Source of the DNA: Macrostomum hystrix
Lineage: Eukaryota; Platyhelminthes; Macrostomidae
Length of the DNA stretch: 64,000 bases
Direction: 5' to 3'
Assembly (NCBI GenBank): GCA_950097015.1
Contig: CATNEN010000015.1
Coordinates: 156,501-220,500 of the forward strand
The position numbers and the translations under genes are program-made. Positions 34,624 to 46,423 of this stretch are shown here, in pieces. The number at the start of each line of letters is the position of its first letter. Position 1 is the stretch's first letter. The notes under the pieces are model-generated. The model had not been told where the DNA came from, ran no database searches, and worked only from the letters and a program-made list of their open reading frames with translations.

Positions 34624-35786
34624 ACCGGATGCGCAATAATCACTCGCTCTTCAAACCAGCTGTGGGCTGGTCAATTTTTTAAGACGATACTAGCAAATCC
34701 ATGGGGGCTCCCGATAGCTCATCGTCTGTTTGCTGATTTTCAGAATTAGGTATTGTTCGAACTGGCTGAGACCGTCTGCTCAACATCTGCAATTTAGGCT
34801 TATTTCATTTGATAAGTCGCAGTTTTTAAGCATTCCGTATTCTAGAGTTACGAGTTACAAAATATTTGAATGGACGTTGCAATCCTTCATCTGACACCAT
34901 CGAAACACACCATGTACACACATGTACACGCACATGTACACACACATGTGCACAGACTTGTACGCATCACTGTACTCACACATGTACACTAGCATGCACG
35001 TGTACAGACACCATAGATCTGCACTGGCCAAAAAATTTGTCGCAAAATGATCGAGGAAAAATTCATGAGCAGTGCCTAAGCAGCAACATACATTGATATA
35101 GACTTGATTGATGAAAACTATATTTCTAGACCAAGAAAATACATTTAAAAAACAGAAAGCAATCAGATCTGCACACACTCGCACCTTACTGATATAGCGA
35201 CAAGAAAGTAGTCTGTGATGCACTTTACATTTTGCACGAAAGCCTTGCTATAGCCTACATCTAACCGAAAATAGTCTCAAAATACATCAACAAGTACTCG
35301 GCATGGCGAAAAACTCATACGCAACAATATTCATTTAAGTCCAGTAAAATAAAACTTAGCTCTTTGACAAACTAAAAGTCTCTGGAATAGGTAGGAATAA
35401 ATGGAAACAAAAAACATAAAAAATGACTTTCAAGTTGCTTGTATCTGTCACAGATACAAGAGAGCATTGTGAGTTACAAGCTTGTATTTAAACGGTGAAC
35501 CGCTTTTGTGACAATTCGCATTGCACTGTAGGATATTGCGACGACTAGGATAGCAAGTAAAAGTCACTAGCGAGTATGAAGTTCGAATTTGAGTCCCTGG
35601 AAAAATAGAGATTAAAATCGTTGGATTATTTGGATCAGAATTCTAGGATAATCCGGATCAGGTTTCAGGAATCGTCAAGCGTTGAATCGCTTAGAGTTGA
35701 ATATCCACAAATCTATATATAAATATCCGTTGAATCCGTCTGGATCGAGAAGATGCGGCCTTCCTGAGGAAATGTTGGTTCGGATT
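34624..35786. other. Intergenic spacer between convergent genes
   Basis: No exon was seen. It contains an imperfect ACATGTACAC-rich stretch (34905-34990) and a perfect 10-bp inverted repeat with a 3-nt loop at 35438-35460. Confidence 0.4.
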
Positions 35787-38700
35787 TCAGTCTGCTGGAG
35801 CCCCTCCCGACTGGCCGCTGAGCCTCTTGTGGATGCGGTCGGCTCTGTCCCTCCAGACGAGCTCCGGGCAGGACAGCCGCTGCAACAGGCCCTCCACGTA
35901 GTCCACCAGCCTGATGAAGTACCGGGCGAAGTCGCTCCGTCGGCTGTGCGGCTGCGACTCGTGCGTCAGGGCGGCCAGAAACAGCAGGATGACGTCGACC
36001 TCCGTGTCGTCGTCGCTCTGGCCGCTGGCGAGCTGCAGCAGGAAGAGCGCCATGTAGCGCACCAGCGTGCTAGTGTACCGGTCCACCGCGTCCAGGCCCG
36101 CCGTGATGGTCGGCGTCTTCATGAGGCTGGTGGCATTCTGCAAGGAGGCCAGTCGAATGTCACAGACAGCTTGTTTTGGCAGTGCGGATTTGCGTCCAAG
36201 TCTGACAAGCAGCACCACAGCGTGGCACGAGTAGTGCTCAAAATTAGCCCTTAATAATAATTGTTGCAGGAGGGCTGTGGGCAGCGGCACATCATTTGGT
36301 GACACTAGACCCGCAGCCAGCGAGGAGGCAATTCTGCCCATTTCGCTGACTCCTGAGCACACGCACACAGATAGGAAACGCAGGCACACGCTCACTGGTG
36401 TGTACATATCTCCCTTGACTTTCGTATCGTCAGGCAGTTTTCGTACACTTCACTGTGCTTTGTAGGTTGATCCTCAAGATCGTAAATTGCATGACAAGCC
36501 CCCAAGCCTTCTTTTCGCGGCTGCGCCCCAAATTAATGTGACCTCGCCGTGGAATCGAGCTAAGAGACCGTGGTGCGAGAGCCAGACGCGTTAACCGCTC
36601 TGCCACTCACCCCCAAACTAGCCGTTGGTCTCGGGCCTGAGTTCTCATCTGACCAACCTTGAGACGGGCTTGACTTGTTTAGCCCACAAAGCAACTGCTT
36701 GACTTCATGGTTGTCAGTCGCAGAAATGAATCGAACGATTGACTGGAGCTGGCATACTCGGTCTGAGAGGACGAGCTGAAATCTTCTTAGCAGTAGAAAG
36801 ACTACGTTATTTCCCCCCTGGGTATTTCAAATACCCACTGCCTGCTTAATGATAGCTCTAAAACCGAATGACCGATTTTCGGGAAAGTAAACCATATGGA
36901 TCAAAATTGTCAACCCTTTTCCATGAACAATTTTAGCATGTGTTCTGGATTTTCATGGCAATTGGTTGGATATTTTAGGAGATACAGAAAAAGATAAACG
37001 TGGCCATTTGAAAAACCTCCGTGGTCTGCAGCTGTTAAAGGACAAATGGATTTATCCGCAGATCCTCATCCCACTCACCTGAATGGACAGCGCCGGAGCC
37101 TTGAGCTGATGCAGCCAGCAGAGCAGGAAGGCGGCGAGTTTGGCAGCGTCCCGACATGCCAGAATCTCCTGGAAGCCACGGGAGCCGTTCAGCTGGTCAC
37201 GCCAGGCCTCCATCTCTTCGTCCAGCGCCGGCGATGCGGTGAGCACCTGGTTGAGCAGCTCCTCCCGGTCAGAGGCCTCCGTCTGGAGCTGCAGCAGCCG
37301 CTGAGTGACAGCGTAGACAACCTGGGACAGGTGGCGCAGCTTCTTGGCCTCCTCGCCATGCAGAATGGCCACCTGGCGGCGCATGTGCTCCTCGTAGCTG
37401 AATCGGTGGCCCCAGGTGATGGCCCGGTCAGGGAACAGCACCAGGTAGGGTCGGATGCGCTCGCTGAAGTCCATGGCCGAGTCTACCTGGAGCCAGTGAG
37501 GGAAGCGTTGGGATTCAAACATGTCCTGGAAGTTAAAAAGCGGAGCAAATGTTTCTTGCTGTTCCAGCTCGTTGCGACATGTTTGCGTCCTCCGGGGCGA
37601 CCTTGAGAGTGAACCGCGAGTATGACAACGAAGATGCAGAGCACCCTTTTTTTAACAAAGACCGGCTTCGCTACCCTGGTCCGAACCCGTCTATTGACGA
37701 GTTTTGCCAGCATGACAGCACGACAGCACAAGACGAGCCACGTTTTTCCCATCGGAAGACAAATGCTACAACACGGACCGGCGGACCACCCTGACCGGCA
37801 CCGCGTCATCGCATATTTGCGGGCCTACAGGGGTTAGCGGAACGGGTGACCCACGCCTCCGCCGCTGTGTCGATTGACCGCCCTGCAGCTTAGTCTAAGT
37901 AAGTCAGCCAATCGAGACTCTAATTTATGGCGTGAGGCTGTACGTATTTAATTAACTTTATGGAGGGCGATAATACGTCTTCATAAAGTCTAAATGAAAC
38001 CCGGCCTCTGTACTAAGCTCAGCCTTCAGAAAAATGTCCTTCTAGCGATATTGCCTTACCTGCAGCTGAGTCTGAATCGACTGCGGCCTGCGGTGCCGCA
38101 CGTAGGCGATGGCCTCCTCGCCGCTGAGTCGCTCGGCGAATATCAGGTAGCAGGCGATGACGAGGCCAGTGCGACCCAGGCCAGCGTGGCAGTGGACGGC
38201 CACGTTGCCTTCGCTGACGGCGAACTGGACCACCTTCACCACGTCCAGCAGGCGCTCGAACTGCACGGTGGTAAAGTCGGGCCAGGCAAAGTTGTACACG
38301 GCCAGGCCGGCGGACATGAACTCAGCCGGGTCGTAGGAAAAGCTGCCGTTCACGAGCGGTTGGCCGCAGTGAGCGTGCTCTCCCGGCTCCTGCAGGTTGA
38401 CGATGGCGCGGATGTTCTGCCTGCGACGGTGATGCAAGACTCTTTAGTTTTTTAGAGGCCTTATACGGTGCTCTTCAATTTCATCCATGGAATTACGCCA
38501 TTAAAAAACACATCGCGTGACTACGATTGGGCCAAAGACAAAAATCTTGGGTAGAAATCTAGGCCTCTTTATCGCGTTGCCTAATATATCAGCGTTTCGG
38601 CAAGGGTGTCGGCTTTATCAACTCACTCGTTGAACTGCTGTATGATGTTATGCTCCTTGACCTTGGCCTGTACGGGCCGGCTCATTGCCAAGATGGTCTT

Positions 38701-39452
38701 GGTCACCCTGAAATTGCAGGGCCAAGGCGAAACGTTTTGATGGCCACACAAAAGTGTTGTTCGGATTTCGAATGGTCTCCAAGATCAGTGCCCGCTCACC
38801 AGTGCGAGTGCAGGCCTCGCACAGCGAAGGCGTCCTCGGGGAATCGACCAACCGGGTCGCAGTGCTTGCAGCCAGCGCCGCCGCAGAACTGCCGGCAGAG
38901 GGTCTCGCTAGACAGGCCAGTGCGCACCGCATTGCCCAGTGCCGTGTACAGCGACTCTGGCGGCTTGCCTAACGGATGCGGTGGCGAATGAGGACCAGTG
39001 CTACTCACAAACCTTTTCCAGGCTTGATACGAATGGATAGATAAAGAAAGATAGGTTATTAGAAGTCATGCCTATCCTAATTGCGCCATGCGTACAGTCA
39101 GTGGCACAGCCGCAGCTATTGTGCGGCGGTTCCAAAGGCTGAGAACAAATGTTCAGTCCATGGACTGAGAGTGGGAGCCGCCACAACCCCTGAATGGTAC
39201 TCATTTCACGGTTGGGTTAACTATTTTGCTCAAGGAAACAAGCTTTCTGTCTGAAACACTGGGGCTATTTGCTCTGCCCAAGCTTCCCAAGTTGACAGAT
39301 TAGATAAGAAATTAGATAAGATTAGATAAGAAAGCATTGACTAGCATTGACTCACAGAGCATCTCATTGCGCTCCTTCTCGCTATTTCTCCACTCGAGAC
39401 ACTCGCGAGAGTACGAGTGCACCAGTCCCTTGTCTGGTTGGGACATCGCCAT
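35787..39452 (-). CDS. PTPDC1: PTPDC1-like protein tyrosine phosphatase
   Basis: Exons 39452-39356, 38968-38800, 38707-38627, 38420-38060, 37525-37079 and 36137-35787 give 501 residues with every phase matching. The phosphatase domain includes CKHCDPVGRFP, WVTKTILAMSRP, IVNLQEPGEHAHCG, the YNFAWPDF general-acid loop (Asp164) and the HCHAGLGRTG P-loop (Cys193, Arg199), and RPQSIQTQ. These are hallmarks of PTP domain-containing protein 1, a dual-specificity-type cytosolic phosphatase linked to cilia and centrosomes. The C-terminal helical part (WRDQLNGSRGFQEIL...WLHQLKAP) also matches PTPDC1. It is shorter than vertebrate PTPDC1 because the long disordered middle is missing. The GCAAG acceptor at 38968 has a poor pyrimidine tract. 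A SINE (36240-36620) and a LINE tail (37560-37840) sit in introns. Confidence 0.88.
36240..36620 (-). mobile_element. tRNA-derived SINE, family A copy, in a PTPDC1 intron
   Basis: The minus-strand head GTGGCAGAGCGGTTAACGCG has a clear A box, with a B-box-like CTCGATTCC downstream. The body matches the copy at 7845-8165 in long blocks. It is in the same orientation as the host gene. Confidence 0.8.
37560..37840 (+). mobile_element. Degenerate non-LTR retrotransposon tail in a PTPDC1 intron
   Basis: The plus strand encodes EYDNEDAEHPFFN and then RLRYPGPNPSI, ending in an HRVIAYLRAYRG-like motif after frame breaks. This pattern (Glu-His, then Arg, then GPNP) parallels the tail at 55295-55480. 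In LINE reverse transcriptases the C-terminal zinc-binding segment looks like this. It is antisense to PTPDC1. Confidence 0.5.
39090..39240 (-). mobile_element. SINE-like repeat, family B copy, in PTPDC1 intron 1
   Basis: The minus strand carries CAGTCCATGGACTGAAC followed by GCCTTTGGAACCGCCG and CAATAGCTGCGGCTGTG, the family B tail. Confidence 0.5.
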
Positions 39453-41024
39453 TGTGAAGCTACCTGGAGTCCTGGAATGATGTTATTAAACATATGTGGT
39501 ATAGAGATGCCTCACACAAAATATCTATTAATCAACCTGGGTCCTCAAACAAGATTAATAAAAATACTATAAATACTTGATTATCAACATTATTTTATTT
39601 TAAATAACACTTTTGTCCCAACACAACTATCTGTTTTCTAATGAACCAGTTGGATCAGAGCAATTAGTTTTTATGACCATGGAATGCAGATTAAAAATGT
39701 TCTGACCCACACATAGGTCAGATATTTGTCAATAAATATGATATGTAGTGAAAATTCATAACTCAATTACAGTATTGAATCTAAAGAGGACATAAACGCA
39801 TGAATATTTTTTGTCAAAAAGATTTGATAAGTGGTAAAATATCGGAAAGCTCCATTAACACTGAAAACATGTAACATTTATTAAATTATGCTTATAAATG
39901 TCATATTGGAGGGACTTAATTAAAATCTCTGCTTTCTATATAGTTTTTTGAAAACCAGTTTTCCCATTTACCCCTAAAAATAGGAGATATATCTTTTTGC
40001 GAACATTTAAATAAATTAAAGTTTTATGCATAAGATGCTGTACATTCATATTCTAAATAAGAATACATTAGATTAATTTAAGTTCCCAATAATGCAATTT
40101 TTTGCAGAAAAGCATGAAAGTTATTAAAATTAATTTGAAATGTAGGTCTGAACAATCTTTAAAATGATGGCAGTACTAGATAATTAAAGATAAGACGGAA
40201 TTTTTTAGACGGAATTTCTCCGTTTAAAAATATTGACAATGCCAACGGACCCATCAGAGCAAAGTAAAACAAATGTAGCCACATACTATTTAATAATTAA
40301 CTGTTAAAGTATTAAAAACGCAACATAATCATTCATACACAAAATTTGTTTGTTTCTTTTGATAAACAACTAGTTATATTCCAAATACTACGCCAATTCG
40401 CATTAAATAATTTCCTTCTTTACGCTTGTGAAAAGTTCATTATTTATTTTTAGTTCGAAAAAAATTAATTTAAACTTAAATGTAATAATTTAATAATTTA
40501 AGTTAAACTTAATAACGTCTCTGTATATTATCTTACTTTAGAATAGAAAAGATAAGAAATATTAAATAGATATAAGATCTACTAACAAATGTAGTTACTT
40601 AGATAAAGATAAAAGATTAAAGAAGAAAAACTTAAAATCTTTTAATATGAATATATGATTTTCATCGTAAATATTTGAACGCTCTGCTACTGTATTTACG
40701 AAACAATGGGCAACTAAATTACAATACTCAAAATGTTTTATGAATCGATAGCCTTTGCACTAATTAATTTAGTGGTAGTTATTAGTGATGAAGTTAAAAT
40801 ACATGTTTGATCCAATTTTTTCGTTTATTTGCGTTATGGGCTATTCCTTTTTAAGCGCACAATTTCTACTTTAAAGATCATATCTCTTGATATTTTGAAA
40901 TTTAAAATATAAAACTGACGAACTAACTCGCTAAAATTTCCATACCATTTTTTGCTTTTATTGCTGAATAAATTTTAAGTCGACAAAAAAATTCCCGAAT
41001 TTTTAATAGCGTGTAAAAGTAAAA
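39453..41024. other. AT-rich intergenic spacer
   Basis: About 1.6 kb, markedly richer in A and T than any neighbour, with no open frame of note. It separates the 5' end of PTPDC1 from the 3' end of stonin. A minus-strand AATAAA (complement at 40957-40962) would serve the stonin transcript. Confidence 0.6.
40957..40962 (-). terminator. Poly(A) signal of the stonin gene
   Basis: TTTATT on the plus strand reads AATAAA on the minus strand, 63 bp after the stonin stop codon. Confidence 0.5.
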
Positions 41025-44000
41025 TTAGTAATTATCAACTCGACCGCCAGTCAAAAACAGGCGTCCAGGCTTCTGCTCCTGATCTCCACTTTTAGCCTCA
41101 GCTTCTGCTTCCTGATCACTGCCAGAGTTGTGCACTAGGCTGCGAATAAAGCCGCTGAGATCTGAAGCCCGGGAGCGTGGCGATCCCGGAAGGCTTGCAC
41201 TGAAACCACCGCCGCCGAAGGTCGCCCGACGACTACGTATAGAGGCGGATGATGAATCTGTTGCTTGCTTTGAAGACCCGATGACAAACCGCCGCTCTCC
41301 CAGGCCTCGATAGTCGATGCTGCAGCTGTAGCTGTACCTTGTAGTGCGCTTTGCAACCAGCTGGCTTGGCTCTATGGGCTCTGCGGTGCCGACAACACGG
41401 AAGTGACGCAGCGTGCATCCGGAGACAATGGTTTCTGGTAGATAAAACTCGATTGACACCGCATCCGTCAGGGCGCCACCATCGGGAATGATGTCCCCGT
41501 CAGGAAGTCGGATTGTGCAGTTCAACTGCTGCGGCTCTGGACAGCCTGCTGAAAGAAGCAGAATGAGCCGCTTTAGCTTCTAATTGTTGCTTTTGTTGAT
41601 GTTTCATTAGGTTTAATCAAAAGCGAGCTTTTAAATGCGATCTTACCTCGCAACTTGTCGTGTGGCAGCCGGGCCATACGCCAGACAATTCCACGGAGGG
41701 CATCGTCATAGTGAGCCATGCCGGTGCTGACTTTCAACTCTACAGTTTGCGGCTCCGGCTGCTGCGACATCAGCTGCGCGAGGCGCTCCAGCCTGGGCGA
41801 AACGCTCGCAGTCGCAGGCCCGGATGAGGCAGGCTGCCTCAGCTTCGTCTGGAAGTGCTGTAGCCAGTCCTCTGGTACTGGCACTCGAATCTCGATGTCG
41901 CCGGCTGCGGCCGCGGTGCGCCTTCGAAGTGCCTCTCGCTGGACGGTGAGCTCGCAGCAAAAGCTTACCAGGCTGCCATCGCCACAGGCTGCAAAAGTGC
42001 ACGCCAGACCCAGAGGGGGTTCGAGGCGCCAGTCGTAATCGCGACCTGGGATTGTGCGGAATCGCGCCACTTCAATCCGACACGCCATCACTGGCAGGAA
42101 ACGGATAAGTCTCGATTCGTGGTAACTTCTCGATTCGACTCGAGCGTGCAGCTCGGGGTTGCACACAGTGACCCACTCCCCGTCTTCACTGGCATTAGAA
42201 TCGATTGACCGCGCAGCTTCCCGACGTCGCCTGTCGTTCAGTGCTAGTTCGACACAGCGAGGCTCATCGGTTGGAGAGAACACGGCGATGAAGAAAAGAC
42301 GCGTGCGCCATTTGCGGTGCATCACTCGGCCTTCGCGGTCAATCATCGCCTCGAATTCGTCGCGCAGGCTGGCGCAGTAGCTGCTGCTTTCTCTGGCGCA
42401 CTCTGTTGAAGGCAGCGTTGCTTTGCAAGCCGAAACCTTCATCAAGGCATCTTCGATTGCCCAAGCCAAAGACCGGGCCGCGTACTGCTCAGTGTGGCCG
42501 AACTGCAACACAACGGTCTCCAGTGCGGTCGGGCCGCAGGGCTCTTCTCGATCCGCTGGTCGGTTGCCAACAATGACCTGCTGCAGGGACCGCAAAGACC
42601 ACTTGTCTAATCGGCGGTCGTTTTCTGCTTCGTAACTGACCTGGCTGAGCTTGAAGGTGTGCAAGCGGCCCAAGCTTTCAATTAGTCTCAGTGCGTCATC
42701 GCTGACCTGGTGGCACATCTCCAGCTGGACTGCTCTAAGCAGACGCTCTGCGGACTCATCTGAGCAGTCAAAAAGCTGTAAGCTGAACTCATCTGTCATT
42801 CTGACGCGAACCTCAATCCAAGGGTCTGCTCTGGCGGCTTTGCTGCCTCGAAGCCGTGTCCACAGCTGCCAACCTTCTGCTGCGTCATAGGGCGGGTGAA
42901 AAGGCTCCAAGCGACTCTGTTCCAGCTGCATCTGCGTCAACAGGTCTGGCAGGAACACCTCGGCTCCGTGCTCCTCCTCCCGAGTTGACGATCGTCTCAG
43001 TGTGCTGTCGAGGTTCTTGGCGTCAGGCTCTTGCGGCAGCTGAGGTCGAAAATCTGTGTCGAAGGGATTCAATCGGGCCGAGGGCGACGGTTCCTGAATT
43101 TCAGGCTGCTCCCGACTTTCAACAATGGTCTCTAGCAATCCGGGGGGTGACTCCTTCGCCCTGCTGTATTCTGGGCCTGATGTGCCTCCGATCTCGTGGA
43201 CGCTTGCAGTTTCCGCGACAAAATCACAGCTTGCCAGAAATGAGGTCTGGGCATCATATTGTTTAGAAAACACGCAGTTGACCATCGAAGCGCCATCAGA
43301 ATGTTCAGATGATGAAAGTGGGCCATCTTGGTTGGCATCCGCTCCAGGCCGACTGGAATCTTCTGCAAACGGGAGGTGGTTAAAACAAAGTTTTCAACAT
43401 AATTTTCTAGCAGCCTAAGAAGGCTGTCTCTCACCAAAAGTGCACCAGTTGAGCGAAGCTTTGAAGGCAGCCGCGCGCCTTCTGTTCCCAAGCTGCCGTC
43501 CCTGGGCATCTGTCCGTGCATTAAAATCCTGGCGGCCAGTCTCATCTAATTACTTTCCGCTCCTCCTAGCCGTCTGGCCTCAAGAAGTGCGGGCCGGCAC
43601 TTTCCTTCCTATTCTTAGAGCTACTTTGAAGCCAGCGTGAGCGCTCAAGCGTGAAGCCGGACCGCAGCTCGCGCCGACTGCCTTCGTCCCATTTTCGCTC
43701 ATTTCATTTATGCCCCCCCGGTCACTCACTTTTCTCCTCTCACAGTTCAATATTCAACTGGGGGGCATTCGAGCTCGCCCCAATACCCTTCCCATCTCTG
43801 CTGTGCCCGTTCCGTCACATAGGGCTGTGCGGGTGGACTAGGAGCCGATCGATTAGGGTGAGGAGTCCGGGACTGAATTTTAACTGAAATTTCTTCTCTC
43901 CCTTTCAAATAATAACGAGTTCTTCACCCTTGTCTCGACCTCAGGTGTCACTCAAAGTTCTAAGAAGCCTGGAACTTAAGTTGCATTCTCTACCTCTCTA

Positions 44001-45158
44001 TTTGACCCGGCTTTGTCCATCATCTTCACGGTAGAGCAAAGCTTTTAGGTCTACAAAGAATCGAGAGAAGCGATCTGAGATGACCGATATCGGAACCGCA
44101 CCTGTTAGAGCCGCTTCAGACACAGGTGTGACAGTCGGGCCGCCTCCGACGCCTCCGACGGCGAAATTCGACGCATCTTCACTAGGAGCTATAAGCCTTG
44201 CAGCTGGTTCATCGCGTTCGAGATTGACATTTGCTTCACCAGCCATCAAGTTCTCTTCGCGTGCCTCCAAAGTCTCAGCTCGAATCGCGGCTGACTGCGT
44301 TATTGATTCTGGGGCTGCAGCTGGAGAGTCCACTTGATTTAAAACACGCCGCTTTGCATCTTTGCTTTCGTGGGAAGCAGTCAATCCGCTCTCTGTCAGT
44401 GCGCTTGTGAAGAACTCTTGAACAGCTCGGTCTGCTTTTTCAGCTTCAGCTCCGCAACTGCCTGTAGCTGGCTCTTGCTCCACATTGCTTTCATAGCTGC
44501 TCATGCTGAGCTGCTCGTTGATGTCCCTGACAAGTCGTGCTAACTCCTGCGTGGCCTGGAACTGGCACTCCTGGGGCTCCACGGGAAACAGCGTCGCTCG
44601 GATCTGCTCCACGTCGACCTCGGAGCAGCGTCTGCTGGCTGAGCCTCCGCTGCCGCCGCTGCACTCGACCGACTCGCGCCGATAAGATCCGCGACGTTCC
44701 TTTGGTCCGTAGCGAGCCCGACCCAACAGAGTCTTGAATGAGAATCGCGAGTCCCGGTCCGGCATGACGACGTCACGCTCGGAGTACTCCAACGACAGGC
44801 TGCTCGTCCTGAAATCCTCGCGACTCTGGACGTAGGGCGAGCCGAACTCCTCGGCAGCCAGGTAGCTATAGTACACACCCTGCACGTTGCCCCGGTGCTC
44901 ATAAGTCTGCCCGAACTCGAACTCGGTGGCGTCGAAGTCAGTGTTGGGATCGAAACGCCCGGATGTCGGCGGCGTCGGTGACGGCTGCTGCTTGCTACTG
45001 TTTGGACCCTGATGGCTGCCACTGGTGCCCGGCTGGTCTTGCTGCTGTCGCTTCTGCTGTTTTGATTTCCTGCGTCCGAACGGCGGAAGAAAGCTGAAGA
45101 ATCCTTTCTTCTTCTCTCGGCCATCACCGCCGCTGCCGCTGCCACCGGCACTGCTCAT
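41025..45158 (-). CDS. STON: Stonin (stoned B-type endocytic adaptor)
   Basis: Exons 45158-44102, 43362-41647 and 41548-41025 give 1098 residues, near stoned B in size. Stonins are cargo adaptors for synaptotagmin in clathrin-mediated synaptic-vesicle endocytosis and bind AP-2 and Eps15. Exon 2 holds an NPF motif (residues 451-453, EH-domain ligand). A stonin-homology region (about 510-690) follows, with VRVRMTDEFSLQLF, LEMCHQVSDDALR and HTFKLSQVSYEAE. The C-terminal mu-homology domain has VELKVSTGMAHYDDALRGIV, WRMARLPHDK and VSIEFYLPETIVSGCTLRHF. The exon 2-3 joint rebuilds the mu-homology domain exactly. The exon 1-2 joint (ACAG/GTGCGG to TTTGCAG/AAG) is my inference from phase and site quality. 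If it is wrong, exon 1 could end elsewhere or belong to a separate gene. The N-terminal exon is low-complexity. Confidence 0.85.
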
Positions 45159-46423
45159 GCTTGACCTGCTTCGCGGGTCCTAGCTCACCGCAACAAGAGA
45201 AGCAACTACTTTTCAATTAGCTCTCGCGCTGACCAGCGCTTTCCTACTTCCCTAGGGAAAATAAGAAGGAAAGCAGAAGTTACGAGTAAGTAGATGGCCT
45301 GGGCTGCTTCTGCTCAGAACGGAAGAGTTCCACTCGGGCGGTCTTTGAGCTCAGGGTCGAGGCTCGGACACAGAAGGATGGGGAACAAAGTTTAGCAGGA
45401 GTCCCCTTTCAAAGGCTTCTACGTTCCTGCGTCCTCCTCTCCTCCCCCGAATGGGGAAGAAACGGCAGTGATTCGCAGGGCGGCCCTAGCCCTCCTGCTC
45501 GGACAACCTAATTCTCGAATTCATCGCCTGCCAGACTCGGGTCTAACGAGGCTCTGCTTATCCCGGCCATTCATTTTCCTTTGTTGCGACCGTCCCAGCA
45601 GCTGCTGCCCCCTGGCTGCGGCAGCTCTCCCGGGCCGGGCCATGCTGAACTCGCAGGTAAGCACGGGGAAGCGGTAATTAGCGAGCTGTGGGCACGTGGC
45701 CAGGAATAGAACCAAACTGCTGCGAAAACAGGCCCCGCATGGTAACTCGCACCTGAAGTCTGGGAAACACGTTTGTTGAAAGGCGTGAGTCCAGAGCAAA
45801 AGCTCTTTGACAATGGCCAATACAATAAAACAAGAAAGACAGTCAGAGTCGTCAACATGGAAGCTAAAAATAGCTCACCGGTGCCCAATAGGAATGGTGA
45901 TTAAACTTTAATGGCTGATTTAGAGAGCAACTCCGGGACAGGAAGAGAACAGAACGAGTTCAAAAGATAACTTTTGGAGTGGGGCAGCTGTCGAAAAAGG
46001 AAACTCAGAAATGCTACTAAAATGCGTCTGTAAATTTTCAGATTTGAAGCACGCCCTGCGCGTCGCAGAGTCTGTTCCGGGCATGCCGTGGATCCCGTAG
46101 CCTGAGCTGAGACTTCAAAGGCGCAGCTGTTGCGGGCAGGAAATCTGCAGCAGACGGCAGCGGAGACACCACAGAGAAACAGCAGCGGAGGCCGGGGTGG
46201 CTGGCTGAGGCCTCAAAGGAGCTCCGCATGCGTCCTAATCAGGCCCCGCTAATCACTGGCCTTATCTGCTCTGCCCGGCTGCCCCCAGCGCCCCCACCGC
46301 CTCCCCGTGCCAGTTTTTTCACCTGCAATGGAAGGTGATTGCCTCGCTGAGGACTCTGTCATTTAATCAGCTGCTCTCCGGCCGCCTCGGCTCTCTCGAT
46401 AGTTTCTCGCAATTTTCAGCCAT
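45159..46423. other. Spacer upstream of stonin
   Basis: GC-richer spacer with no exon that could be supported. It presumably contains the stonin promoter. Confidence 0.4.

Noticed and set aside
43998-44101. Direct read-through of stonin exon 1 to its stop at 43998
   Set aside because: A CAG/GTGCGG donor at 44101 gives the right phase to join the stonin core; the read-through would leave the core without an N-terminus. It remains possible as an alternative transcript.
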